A DNA stretch of 64,000 nucleotides, from the NCBI GenBank assembly GCA_964030475.1, contig CAXIPT010000003.1, positions 4,192,499-4,256,498 of the forward strand, in the 5' to 3' direction. Each line of letters begins with the position of its first letter. Position 1 is the first letter of the stretch. Positions 1-10,199 of this stretch are shown here, piece after piece. The DNA comes from Tethya wilhelma. Taxonomy: Eukaryota; Porifera; Demospongiae; Tethyida; Tethyidae. The translations under genes and the position numbers were made by a program. A model generated the notes under the pieces. It was not told the DNA's origin and ran no database searches. It saw only the letters and a list, made by a program, of their open reading frames with translations.

Positions 1-1128
1 GATGGACGACCAAAACGATCGTGGAATACTCATCTGCTTCTTCTCCTCTGGCAGCTGTTCATTGTGGCTTTTCACTCTATCATTGTACTGAGTGTCAAAT
101 TCATCGTAGCTGATTCCAGTTTCACTATCTCTGGTTTTGTCCACAGTTGACAATGCATGATGAAGAAACAGAGATGCTTTCAAAGCCTTGCTCAAGATAT
201 CTCCCAGGGAACAGATATACTGTAGCCTGTTGTATGTGAATTGATACGTTGAAGGCCTGGCGTAGAGGTCACTGAGCGTTGAACCTACCATGATCCACTG
301 ATAACCAGGATATATCAGTTGATTACGAAAAGCCAAACATGTAATTCTTCGAACGTGTTCAAGAGACGCCATGACAAAGATAACTCGAACTTTACTATCT
401 CTAAGAGTAGAAATGGAATAGAAATTATGTGAGACGGTCGACAAGAAGGCAAGCTTCACATCTGATGGAAGAAGGCTACAAAATTTATTGAAAATCGTAC
501 TATAATACAAGCTCGACTCTTGATACAGTATACCAATCCTTTTCCATTTTTCCCTTTCCATCAGTTCAATCAATGCTCGAACGAGACTAGCACGGCTTCC
601 CAACACTCCCAGTGAATATGGGTGTTGAACACGATCAGCAAGGATAGCTCCATGAAGGAGAGCTAAACTAACTTCCATCTGCTCAGTGAATGAGGACACC
701 ACTGCGGCTGATTCTGAGCATGCTGGACCAACAATACCAACCACTCTCCTCCCATTCTCTGGGTACAATTCCTTGGTAAGATTCACGAGTGTATCACGCT
801 GCGATTCGCAACCGTCATTGGCAAATACCAGCTCCAATTTATAGCCAGGAATTGAAATAGTTGCATTAGAAGATGAGGAGTTGTGGCTATTGTTGTTGAT
901 CTGTTCCACAGCTAGTTGGAGAGCTGGCACAACACTAGCACCATCCAACCAACTGTGGTGGAGAGAAGCTATTGTTGAACTGTTAACATGGGGAAGAACC
1001 ACCAGCAAGAAGAGAGTGTTGTTGAACACAGTGTCTTGTGCATCTTCATCGCAAGAGTTTGGTCTTGCTCCAGTCACAGTCAGGAAAAGAGCCAGATTGA
1101 CAACCACAAATAGAACTATACCATTCAT
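1..1128 (-). CDS. Class C GPCR / ANF-receptor-like extracellular ligand-binding region, copy 1 (3' partial)
   Basis: The reading frame is open on the minus strand from an ATG at 1128 to the window edge (about 375 residues) with no intron seen. Residues 1-22 are a hydrophobic signal peptide. What follows resembles the periplasmic-binding-protein-like ANF receptor fold of GABA-B/mGluR-type receptors: LHHSWLDGASVVPALQLAVE, then a run on a peptide 'FANDGCESQRDTLVNL' and the 'GIVGPACSESAAVVSSF' hinge segment, and later 'KWKRIGILYQESSLYY'. The expected role is an N-terminal Venus-flytrap domain binding a small ligand outside the cell. The membrane part lies beyond the window, so a receptor guanylate cyclase or another ANF-containing receptor is not excluded. 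On the same strand it follows ATP13A1-like exons by about 320 bp, and this pairing is repeated at 4717-6393. Family is fairly sure; subfamily is not. Confidence 0.75.
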   Translation of the reverse strand, partial: MNGIVLFVVVNLALFLTVTGARPNSCDEDAQDTVFNNTLFLLVVLPHVNSSTIASLHHSWLDGASVVPALQLAVEQINNNSHNSSSSNATISIPGYKLELVFANDGCESQRDTLVNLTKELYPENGRRVVGIVGPACSESAAVVSSFTEQMEVSLALLHGAILADRVQHPYSLGVLGSRASLVRALIELMEREKWKRIGILYQESSLYYSTIFNKFCSLLPSDVKLAFLSTVSHNFYSISTLRDSKVRVIFVMASLEHVRRITCLAFRNQLIYPGYQWIMVGSTLSDLYARPSTYQFTYNRLQYICSLGDILSKALKASLFLHHALSTVDKTRDSETGISYDEFDTQYNDRVKSHNEQLPEEKKQMSIPRSFWSSI

Positions 1129-1448
1129 TTTCCACAATATTATATGCAATACAAGGAGCTTGGCTGCATGTACAAAAGAACTTCTGTGACAACTAAGCAA
1201 CTTTTAACTCATCAACTGACTTATATAACGATACAATAACTGCAATTTTTCTTAGAAACTATCACAAGCACTTAAGAAAACCTGCTGTGCTATTGTAGCT
1301 GCCCACTAATAAAACAATTTGTTCCAAGCATACATTCTATGTAGCAACTAATGGTCAATAAAGAAGTAATATAAGTAAATAATAAAACTTGAATGTGTAG
1401 CCTAAGCATCATTCATTGTGTATCCATAACTTACACATACAGACATAC

Positions 1449-2740
1449 CTATAGATACAATATCACCCGGAAGCAGGTCCTCAGTTGACATTTTCTGCCA
1501 TTTGCTTCCTCTGTATACCTACAGATTTCACAGAGACATGTAGCTATGTTTGTTAAGGAGGACTTTGACAGTGATTGTGTGTATGTGCATGTGACTGGAG
1601 CTAGTGGTGGCTCACTTGAATAGCAAATGGTTTGGCTCCCATTTTCGCGGATTTCAGAGAGATTTCTTTGTTGCTAACAATACAAGACACTTCATTCGCT
1701 GGTTCATTGCTATTAAACCTGATGACTATGCATTGAAGTATAACTTCCAGAGAAGAGAAAGTAGAAACAGAGAAACATAAGCATTGAACGTAAGAGTCTT
1801 GTACGTTACCAAGCAAAGAAGCCTGTTTCACGAGGATGGCCTCAAAGGTGACCAGCATGAAGAGACCAGAAGTTGGGTGACGTCATGTCCAACCTATCAT
1901 TAATAGGAAAAAGAAACAAAAAGACAACTGACTGTACATTGGGTTCCACATTCACTAGAAATGGCAATAGATGTACTAGAACATGAACCACATCAGGTCC
2001 TCACTAGTTAGCCTACCGTATAGCCGGAAAATTTGGCGGGGAATTAAATTTGGCAGATTGGCAGATGAGACTTAGTAGTGCCAAATAAAAATCCGCCAAT
2101 ATTTAGTGGGCGCATGTATACGTATATACGTACGTACGCATATTGTGCATGTGATCGGCTTGCTCCGCCAAATTAAAATCTGCCAAATTCAAAGTTTGCT
2201 CAATCAGACAAATAATTTAATTCTCACCAATATTTCTGGCTATACAGTATGCTATTGGGAAATTGAATACACACATCCATACAACAGTGTTAATGATACT
2301 TCTTAACAAGCTCATGCACTTACTTTTTGCTTGATTAAAGGGACCAACTCAGATGACCCATTGTTGGGAGTAGGTACGACTTTGACTTGCACGGCCTGCT
2401 GTATGCTTGAAACCTAACACACACAAGTCATAGAACACAAATTAATATGTACAACCTATTATAAGGAGCTTATGTCGGAGCACTGCGAAGCTCCAACTAT
2501 AATATATAGTCAAGAACATTAGGATGTTGCAAACCTTCTTGCAGGTGAGTGCACAACGCACATGTAACGACCACACACAGAACAGACAAGTGACAATGTC
2601 CAGAGCAGCAATGATGGCACAACATAATAGAAAAGCCTCTGGATATTCCCATAGTCCATACACCCCTATCCATACAGTCTTACAGACAGGAGGGCAGCAT
2701 AGCCCAGAATAAACGGCCACATGTAGCCATGAAAGACGAG
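1449..2740 (-). pseudogene. ATP13A1: P5A-type ATPase (ATP13A1-like) 5' exons, copy 1, with internal deletion
   Basis: Five exon-like blocks on the minus strand match the N-terminal half of ATP13A1, the ER transmembrane-helix dislocase. They are about 2740-2535 (membrane segment, 'WEYPEAFLL', 'HVRCALTC'), 2413-2324 ('VVPTPNNGSSELVPL'), 1893-1810 ('[13 protein letters not shown]'), 1665-1616 ('KMGAKPFAIQ') and 1518-1449 ('LLPGDIVSIG', actuator-domain start). Splice donors and acceptors are recognisable. In the third block the sequence jumps from 'FWSL' to 'FMLV', missing about 25 residues (transmembrane stretch 'FQVFCVGLW...') that are present in the second copy near 6300. The repeated 'tctcttc' at the jump suggests a microhomology deletion. 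No exon for the later actuator part (TGES) is seen; the next thing downstream is the receptor at 1128. The first exon has an in-frame stop just upstream and no clear ATG. It could be a displaced or haplotypic piece of the ATP13A1 gene at 17881-21910, or a true pseudogene. Confidence 0.7.
2030..2200. repeat. TTTGGCGG / TTTGGCAGA motif repeat, candidate MITE
   Basis: Inside the ATP13A1-like intron, motifs of the form AATTTGGCGG and AATTTGGCAGA occur near 2030-2066 and in reverse complement near 2166-2190, with a purine/pyrimidine-alternating stretch (tacgtatatacgtacgtacg) between them. This looks like an inverted-repeat element, but the ends are not clean and no target-site duplication was identified. 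Confidence 0.35.
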
Positions 2741-2898
2741 TGGCAGTGGTTTTTCACGAGAGAAATGTACTGAACGTCCTCACTCAAGCTCATTGCTCGC
2801 ACATATCACAGAGGGAGAGGACTTCTTCCATGTGGCGTTTATTCTAATTAGAGCGCACCAGGAAGCAAAACTTATAAAATAATTTATTTACTTGTAAC

Positions 2899-3332
2899 AT
2901 GGAAAACTACCAGGTGAGAGTATTACTATTATATCTGCATCTGCATTACTTGTCCGTTACAAATCTTGAGGGGGTTGCACGTCTTTTCTAAACAGCTGCA
3001 GACCAAACTGGGCAAGGGAGCTCAAGGCTCAGTGTTCTTGGCAGAGGACAAGCTAACAAAACAGAAATGTGTGCTCAAGAAGGTATGGTACTGACTGCAT
3101 GAAGTCACATTGAGGGTGCTTGGCTCATGAGTATCTTGTTTCATAATTCCAGGTGGAATGCAGTGATGAGATAGAGGCAAACAAGGCCTTCAAAGAGGTA
3201 GAGAAAACAGTTTGTGTGAAGGTGTTGTTGCATGCCACAGTTCGTAGTGACTAAAATTAATGTTCAAACAAGTGATAATTGTTGTTTTGGTTAACCAATG
3301 TGTGAGAATACCATTAGCACTAATAAACTCAT

Positions 3333-3377
<45 letters not shown>

Positions 3378-3709
3378 TCACACAGGCCATTGCTCTTCAG
3401 CAGTTGAAACACCCCTACATATGTGGCTACAGGGAATTCTTTGTCATATGGGACCAAGATGTAAACACCATGGTCTCTCTCTTTGTGGACTGTTGCTAAG
3501 GAGTTTTATTTCACATTGTCTCCTCACTCCTGCAGGAGCATGCCATCTATGTGTGTATCGTGATGGACTACTACAAGTTAGGAGACCTTGAACATGCTCT
3601 GAAGAAGAAGAGAATGAGCAAGACACTGCTGGAGGAGAGCGTCCTCAAGAAATGGCTGGGTCAAATGGTCGAAGCCTTGCACTATGTCCATTCGAAGAAC
3701 ATGATTCAC

Positions 3710-3777
<68 letters not shown>

Positions 3778-4715
3778 ACGTGTGTGTGTGTGCACGTGTG
3801 CATATCTGCCTTGATCTACCCCTGTTTTTTCCATTATTTTCAAATTCACTTTGTCTAAAAGAAGGCCCTTCATATTACAATACTTTTTTTATAATTATTA
3901 AAGGGACCTCAAGCCAAGCAATATTTTCATGAAAGACGATCTCTCTGTTGCTATTGGAGACTTTGGTGTTGCTACAGTGATGGGAAACATTCGTACTGCT
4001 ACAAGAACTGCAGTCGGTAAGCAGCAGTTTCTTGTGAAGTCGGGCAGTATGAATGAAAGATAATGTAGAAATGGTAGTTTTAGTGCACCCTGAATTAAAT
4101 AAAATAATAGCTACAAGAACACTAATGAATGCATTTGTAGCTTACAACCGCCTCAGGCATACTATATATTACATTGTAGATTCCCGCCACTTTAAACTTA
4201 AGAGGAATTGCCTACGCACAATAATTAGGCTCTCAAATTTTGTGTACTTGTTTAGACATATCAGACATTCTCTGGAACAGATTTCACTTAGGGTACAGAT
4301 TTTACTGCCTGACATCACGTATCTTATTTCATTTTTCCCTCTCATCACAGGCTCCATGAGTTGGATGGCTCCTGAGATACTCGATACAACATCACAGTAT
4401 CCTCTACCTAGTGCAATATATAGTAGATGGTCAATGTGTGTTGGCAGCCAGGAACGAGACTACATACACTGTGTGTATGTCTGTACCTCATCAATAGTTT
4501 GCTTCCATCTCATGAGTTGCTGCCTGTTTTGCGCATTCTGTATAATGGTACTTTGTTTTGACTAGCTTTAGGAATGTTGTAATATATGAATTAGATTTCC
4601 TTGACTCTCTTCAGCTATGATGAACGGACTGACATTTGGTCGTTGGGATGTATCATCCTGGAGATGGCCACTTGTGGGATATTGGATGTAAGCAACTGTG
4701 TTGTGTTCACACTGT
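2899..4715 (+). CDS. STKLD1: STKLD1/NEK-like protein kinase, 5' exons (copy A, truncated at N)
   Basis: ATG at 2899 opens a 15-nt first exon (MENYQ). Coding exons are 2899-2913, 3002-3082, 3153-3197, 3386-3460, 3536-3711, 3904-4016, 4351-4397 and one starting near 4616. They encode a complete small kinase core: glycine loop 'LGKGAQGSVFLAE', lysine 'KCVLKK', catalytic loop 'HRDLKPSNIF', 'GDFGVATV', 'SMSWMAPEI', 'DIWSLGCIILEMATCGILD'. All key catalytic residues (K, HRD, DFG) are present, so it is predicted active. Closest family is NEK-like, and the armadillo-type exons of the copy at 24040-33184 point to STKLD1 (SgK071). The gene breaks at the N at 4716. From 3386 on, exons and introns are the same as 24117-25418 except for the (GT)n length at 3712. 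It lies head-to-head with the ATP13A1-like exons, with about 160 bp between them. Confidence 0.8.
3712..3795. repeat. (GT)n microsatellite forming a 5' splice site
   Basis: The kinase exon ends in ...CACAG and the intron starts at once with a long GT repeat, so the donor GT is the first unit of the microsatellite. The tract is about 28 nt longer than in the second copy at 24443; this is the only length difference between the two copies downstream of 3386. Confidence 0.85.
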
Positions 4716-4716
4716 N

Positions 4717-5344
4717 TATAATACAAACTTGACTCTTGATACAGTACGCCAATCCTTTTCCATTTTTTCCTTTCCACCAGTGCAATGATCGCTTGAACGA
4801 GACTAGCACTGCTTCCCAACACTCCCAGTGAGTATGGGTGTTGAACACGGTCAGCAAGGACAGCACTACCTGCTCCATGAAGGAGAGCTAAACTAACCTT
4901 CATCTGCTTGGTGAATGAGGACACCACTGCAGCTGATTCTGAGCATGCTGGACCAATGATACCAACCAATTTCCTCCCATTCACTGGGTACAATTCCCTG
5001 GCAAGATTCACGAGTGTATCACGTTGTGATTCGCAACCGTCGTTGGCAAATACCAGCTCCAATTTATAGCCAGGAATTGAAACAGTCGCACCAGAAGACA
5101 AGGAGTTGTGGCTGTTGTTGTTGATCTGTTCCACAGCTAGTTGGAGAGCTGGCACAATACTAGCACCATCCAACCAACTGTGGTGGAGAGAAGCTATTGT
5201 TGAACTGTTAACATGGGGAAGTAGTACCAGCAAGAAGAGAGTGTTGGACTTGTTTTGTACATCTTCATCAAAAGATTTGTATGTTGTTCCACTCACTAGA
5301 TGCACAGTCAGAGAATAAACCACAAACAGAGCCGCACCATTCAT
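4717..5344 (-). CDS. Class C GPCR / ANF-receptor-like ligand-binding region, copy 2 (truncated at N)
   Basis: Start ATG at 5344 (MNGAAL..., signal-peptide-like), open on the minus strand down to the N at 4716. It is paralogous to copy 1 at 1-1128: same 'NTLFLLV.LPHVNSSTIAS', 'DGCESQRDTLVNLARELYP' and 'GPACSESAAVVSSF' blocks with scattered substitutions and small indels (for example three extra residues, GSA, near the 'LLHGA' segment). The reading frame is intact, so it may be functional or recently so. Beyond 4716 the frame runs into antisense kinase sequence, which is an artefact of the join. The membrane-spanning part is missing. Confidence 0.7.
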
Positions 5345-5734
5345 TTTCCCAATAATCAATACTATATTCAGCAACTAACAGCCTGCAACTCAGAGAGCTT
5401 GTTAATGTAGAAAAGAACTTCTGTGACAACTGAACAACTTCCAACTCATCACACGATTGATAAAACGATACATTGGCTATAACTTTTACTAGCAACCTTT
5501 GCAAAGCACTAAATATGTTAATTAAAAAAACTGCTGTGTTATTGTAACTATAAACTGTAAAACAATTTGTTTCATTTACACTGATTAATTTGGCAGCTAA
5601 TGGCCAACCAAGAAACAAATGTGAACTTATACATACTAAGATAATGTATCACAGTAGTATACATTTCAGGATGTGCATGTACAATTATACCTACAACAGT
5701 AGTAATTACTTACACATAAAACATACCTTTGATA

Positions 5735-5916
5735 CCATATATTGCCCAGAAGCAAGTTTTCAATTGTGATTCTCTGGCATTTGCTTCCTCTGTATACCTA
5801 CAAATAACAGAGAACAAAATTGGTGTAGCTATGTTTGTTGAACTACATGACTTAGATAATAATTATAGATGAGTGTGTGTTTGTGTGCAGTTGTGTGTGT
5901 GCATGCATGCATTCAT

Positions 5917-5950
<34 letters not shown>

Positions 5951-6393
5951 ATGTGTGTGGGTGGGTGTGGGTGTGTGTGGGTGTGTGGGTGTGTGTGTGT
6001 GTGTGTGTGATTTTGTTAATTTCAGAAAGATTTCTTTGTTGCTAACAATAAAGATACAAAACAATTCATTCACAGGTTCATTGCTATCAAACCTGATGAC
6101 TATGCATGATTAATTCAAGCATAATTATTATATCAAGAGAAAAGAAAGTAAAACAGATAAATATAAGAGTTATGCAAGTAATTTATTCACCGTCTTCATA
6201 CTGGTCACCTTTGAAGCCATCCTCATGAAACAGGTCAGCATTTGCTTCACACCATTACTGAGTTGGCTCCCGAAGAGACTGTAGTGCCAGTACTCGTCCA
6301 GATACCACAGACCGACACAGAACACCTGGAAGACAAAGGAGCAGTAGCTCTCCTTGAACAGAGACCAGAAGTCAGGTGATGTCATGTCCAACC
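5735..6393 (-). pseudogene. ATP13A1: Decayed ATP13A1-like 5' exons, copy 2, with local inversion
   Basis: Minus-strand blocks parallel copy 1. The segment at about 6393-6270 reads '[14 protein letters not shown]' and '[20 protein letters not shown]', a well conserved P5A-ATPase membrane segment. It then switches: the expected continuation ([11 protein letters not shown]) is found on the plus strand at about 6196-6250, so this part is inverted. Other decay: the acceptor that is AG in copy 1 (1894-1895) is GG here, the 'KMGAKPFAIQ' exon is lost next to a (GT)n tract at 5925-6010, and the 5735-5800 block has W to C and PGD to LGN changes followed by a frame loss where copy 1 reads DIVSIG. This copy cannot make the ATPase. 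Confidence 0.7.
5922..6010. repeat. (GT)n / (GTGGGT)n microsatellite
   Basis: Low-complexity GT and GTGGGT tract inside the decayed ATP13A1 copy; it replaces sequence corresponding to an exon edge in copy 1. Confidence 0.9.
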
Positions 6394-6952
6394 CATCATT
6401 GATTCACGGGGGAAAATCTGCACATTCAAAAGCTCTAATGGAATGACAATGTAAAAATTAATAGCAAGCATACTGTAGCTATTAGCATTGATAGAAAAAC
6501 TACCACTTAATTGCTCATTTTCCTGCTTGACAGCATGACTTGTAAGTTGTATCAAGAGTACATAATAGCTTAGGGTTTTATGTACTCTTGGTTGTATGGA
6601 CTGCTGCACCACCATTGATGAAGTGGTCATGACCATCAAAGGATATAAAAAAAAAAAAAAGATGTCTCTCTGTCTGTGTATAATTGTTTCCATTTCTTCT
6701 TCTTGTGCCTAAACAGGTACCAGTTGAAGTGAGAGATGCTAATACTGAGAGGAAGCAAGCGATTAAATCTGAGAAGTCTCATTTGCAGATGACCTTGGGA
6801 GGCATTAAGAGCACCCACTGAGCTTAATATTAATGACTTAGATTTTGTTCCATTGAGCTTTTTATAAGACTTAGTATATTGTAGATTTCGTTTCAGTATA
6901 TTGCAAACATTTGTGGTCAAAAGTTAAAATAATATATAATTATTGTAGAATG

Positions 6953-9900
6953 TTACTTTGATTTTTTCTTCATAGAAGTTCTTGGAACCTGAAAATAATA
7001 TTATTGAGACATTGTTCATAAGGCAGTGTGACAATAAATGAAGTTCACTAACTTTCATTCTCTTCATGGATTGCAAGAGAGCTAGTTTAGCTTTCCTCTT
7101 TCGGTTCAATCGTTTTGCTTTAACCACCTCTTCTTGAACATCCTCTCTCTCTTCGACAGCTTCTTCCTCAATTGCAACTGGATCTTCTTGGCCTCCCTCT
7201 TGAAAGAATTCATCTTGACCTTCATAAAACTCTGGATCAAGTTTTCTTGTCTCACTGTCATCCTGTTCACCTTCTAACTCATCCCCAAAATGTACATTGT
7301 CTGGTACCCAAAATGCACTCTCTGTCTCCTCTTCACTGTCTTTCCCGTTCAAGTTAGCAGAAGAGTCTGTAGTAGTATGTCCATGTTCAACTTTTGTTTG
7401 GGTATCTGTTGAAGTTGAGTCTTCTACTTCATCTTGTCTTGGCTTTCGAACACGCTCCTTGAAGAGTTTCATCAGCCCAGCATTATCTTTGATAAGTGTG
7501 CATAATTATAGGAGTTGGCTTAAGTGTACACTGACATAAGAGTATTGTCGACATACCATGCAGCTTACATTTTTCTAATGCTGACTTGTATCTCTTTCCA
7601 CTTAAGTGACTCTGTACCTCATTTGGTTTTCGGTTGATGTAGCGATTGGTCAATGCACAGAATAGCTGGTGCCTAAAAAAGAAAAGAAATCAAACACAAT
7701 AAATTATGGTCAAGTTTCAATATCTGTGTCAGCCCCCCACTTTCTTCTGGCACTTGGCACAATAAGAGGCTCCAGTCTTTGGAAACTGAAGTCTTTATGT
7801 GACTTCAGAGTGGTAAACTTCTTTCCACCAACATACGACTGCAGCTGTTCCAAGCGACAAGGCATCTCATGACCACTCAGAGAGCACCTCACCTATAATA
7901 TGAAAGAAATTGAAATTATGAGTAGAATCAGTCGAACCGCACACGAATATCCGCGCCTGATTTTATTTGCAACGTAAATGGGCGTGACCAGGAAAATGGC
8001 GACTTTTTGGCCGTTTGGAGGCACATTGAAGAATGAAGTTTCAAGCTGGATTACACTGAGATTTGGCCCTATCTGTGCTCACCGTTGGATAGTCGGATGT
8101 CCAAAGAATAAATTAAGCCTTCATTTTCGAGCTCAGGTGTTATACTAAGTGTCTGCTTGCCGTGAATATTTGCACAAAGACACCAGCCAAGCAGTGTGTG
8201 GTGACTATTTCCAGGAGAATATCACACGGTAAGTAAAGGACACAATTTTAGCTTGCTTATTTATGTGCTACAATGTCTTTAGCACCTTGTGTGCTATTTT
8301 TGCTAGTGCAAATTTCTCTAAACGGAAATGTCCAAAGCTTTTGTAAGGACAGTCACCCTGATCTACATATGAATACATATAAGTATTGTGTATTGCAGTA
8401 CTACTTTCTGTACTTTTGTATTCTGCCACTGAATTTGAAGTACAACAGGGCATACTCAGACTTGTACAAGTTATATCTGTCTGTCACCAGGTTATTCCAA
8501 TGCACTATTTGACCTGGTCAAGTTTATCATAATAGTATGGAAGTAGTACATCATGAATATTCATATACTGATATTATGTATAGTCTGAATTCTTGTCTTC
8601 TGCAGCATTCTGTGACCTGGACACAAGCATAGAGGCCATGATTCTTTGGATTGGAGTCTCAGAAGAAGGCTGAAAACTGGTTTTTGGCTGCTGGCTACTT
8701 TTAAAACAGAAATGTCCAAAGCTTTAACTTGGGGGGTTAAAGTTTCCTATCTTTAGTCTGTTGGTGATTGCCACGAGCGTAAAATCCCATCTCTGGACAC
8801 TAGACTTTGTTGATAGTTAGATTATTTAATGTATAACTTGCATACCAAGTCAAGTACAGTTAATTCGCGATTATGAGGTGTACAACACATTGTTTTTATT
8901 TCTTCCACAGATTCTTGCTTAGCTCTTCCAGACCTTATGAATAAATTCATTTGCAAATAAATCTCAACGTAGGAGCGTTTCCGCGTACGCGTGCGGTTCG
9001 ACTGGAATAATCAGTCTTGTAAAGGAGTTCCAAGAAAATAGCCTCGTCCCCAGGCTCCCCTTTGACCTTTCACTCACGGAAAGGAGAAGGGGAGCCTGGT
9101 GCACGTGCATGACGTCAATTGTTGCCAAAGAGCAAATACGTGGGCGCGGCGGTTAGATAAATGACGTCAAACTCTTGGTTCTGCGCACACAGCAATATTC
9201 GCGATTGTTGAGCGCTACAAGCAGCTTCAAAACTTACAAAGAAGGGTAGTCGCTAGTAGTTTATCATCCATTAGTAGTCTACAGTTATAGAACAAAACTT
9301 ACTGATGCTCTAGACTACCAAAATTGGATGAAAGACGGGCTGAGCCGCTCGCACGAACGTTTCGAGATGCCAGGATGCCAGCAGGGCTATTTGGCAAAGT
9401 TCACTCCGTAGACAGCCTAAAAATAATACTTTTACTATCCGCTTATTGTTTCTATCCGACAAAAACACAAAATCTACTGTGCATTTCATTTTGCCATACT
9501 TGCCTCACGTGGCAAGAAGCATTATAACGTGGGCAGAGCCATTGACCGCACTACATTATGCCCAAGCGCAATTTTCACCGTTCTACCCTGTTCTATCCCC
9601 ACGTGATCTCGGATACCAGGCTCCCCTTCTCCAGAGGAGGTACGACACGAGTGCGCCTTTGCTGAGCTGGCAAGTCTATTAATTACATTCCAATCATGTG
9701 ACCGCAATACTTCACAATGAGAATTGATCACGTGCACCTGCTTTGCCAGCTCAGCAAAGGCGCACTCGTGTCGCACCTCCTCGGCCCCTTCTCCTTTCCT
9801 GAGTGAAACTGAGGTCAAAGGGGAGCCTGGGGACGAGGCTACCAAGAAAACACATGCAGATATAACAAACAAAAGGAAGTGGTACATTCTGAATCCTATC

Positions 9901-9984
9901 ATGCCAATAACTTACTTTCTTTGTTTCTTTGTCATACTGGAGCTCTGGATACCTAGATAAGAAGACTTTTGTTGACTTGTCCAT
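6953..9984 (-). CDS. SURF2: Surfeit locus protein 2 (SURF2)
   Basis: Five exons on the minus strand: 9984-9916, 7892-7741, 7672-7569, 7486-7053, 6988-6953. They sum to 795 nt, 264 residues plus stop, close to the usual length of about 256. The N-terminus reads 'STKVFLSRYPELQY', then 'VRCSLSGHEMPCRLEQLQSY', 'LEPLIVPS' and 'HQLFCALTNRYINRKPNEVQ', the characteristic SURF2 order. The rest is an acidic linker (many E/D, 'EFYEGQDEFFQEG') and a short basic tail ending KKKSK. SURF2 is a small nucleolar/ribosome-biogenesis-linked protein of poorly defined function. The last exon was chosen because it restores a basic tail and phase; reading on from 7053 gives an alternative end with little support. 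Intron 1 (about 2 kb) holds a DNA transposon and nested MITEs. Confidence 0.88.
7929..9004. mobile_element. DNA transposon remnant with 14-bp perfect TIRs and THAP-like coding trace
   Basis: The ends are CAGTCGAACCGCAC at 7929-7942 and its exact reverse complement at 8991-9004. GAAT flanks both sides, a likely 4-bp target-site duplication. Length is 1076 bp. Inside on the plus strand near 8080-8228 a reading frame gives 'CAHRWIVGCPKNKLSLHF' and, after an in-frame stop, 'VCGDYF' followed by a GTAAG donor. This resembles the C2CH layout of a THAP DNA-binding domain, with the last His replaced by Tyr. No transposase catalytic region was found, so it is a degraded or non-autonomous copy. It sits in intron 1 of SURF2. 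The TIR evidence is solid; the THAP reading is tentative. Confidence 0.65.
9041..9098. repeat. GCCTCGTcCCCAGGCTC-family MITE copy
   Basis: Begins with the GCCTCGTCCCCAGGCTC terminal motif and contains an inverted AGGGGAGCCTGG partner about 40 bp later. Member of the family best seen at 38401-38487. Confidence 0.6.
9608..9840. mobile_element. Nested MITEs: GAGGTACGACACGAG element inserted in a CCAGGCTC-family element
   Basis: Outer ends are ATACCAGGCTCCCC (9613) and GGGGAGCCTGGGGACGAGGCT (ending 9840). Within the outer element, 9634-9782 is a 149-bp element whose ends GAGGAGGTACGACACGAG and CTCGTGTCGCACCTCCTC are inverted repeats continuing through 'TGCGCCTTTGCTGAGCTGGC'. A second, highly similar copy of the inner element lies at 57478-57625. 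The nesting gives relative ages: the outer element was there first. Confidence 0.75.
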
Positions 9985-10199
9985 GTCTGTGCTGACCACG
10001 TGGGTAAGTATCCGGAGAATTGTGGAATGCCATGTACACGGAGCAACCCCCCTCCAGTCAAAGTAGGCGTGGTAATTAGTGATCTACCCCTGCGACCATG
10101 CCGACTGTGTTTACCAGTTTTCCCTAATGGTGGCTAGCAACAGATTAGCTTGCTAGGTCACACACAGAAAAAGAGTGAGTTGGTGGAAGGAGCTGTAGG

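Noticed and set aside
881..1189. 102-residue plus-strand frame
   Set aside because: Antisense shadow of the receptor coding region; a similar shadow occurs at 5106-5318.
3190..3390. Frames with ERERER or VCVCVC runs here and at many microsatellites
   Set aside because: They are translations of (CT)n/(GT)n repeats, not proteins.
4053..4565. 170-residue plus-strand frame in the kinase intron (repeated at 24756)
   Set aside because: It crosses an intron and a splice acceptor and has no protein features; it is repeated only because the DNA is duplicated.
4568..5374. 268-residue minus-strand frame spanning the N at 4716
   Set aside because: It joins receptor sequence to antisense kinase exon and intron sequence; chimeric artefact.
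8080..8228. THAP-like frame as an active host gene
   Set aside because: It has an in-frame stop and lies within TIR-bounded transposon sequence.
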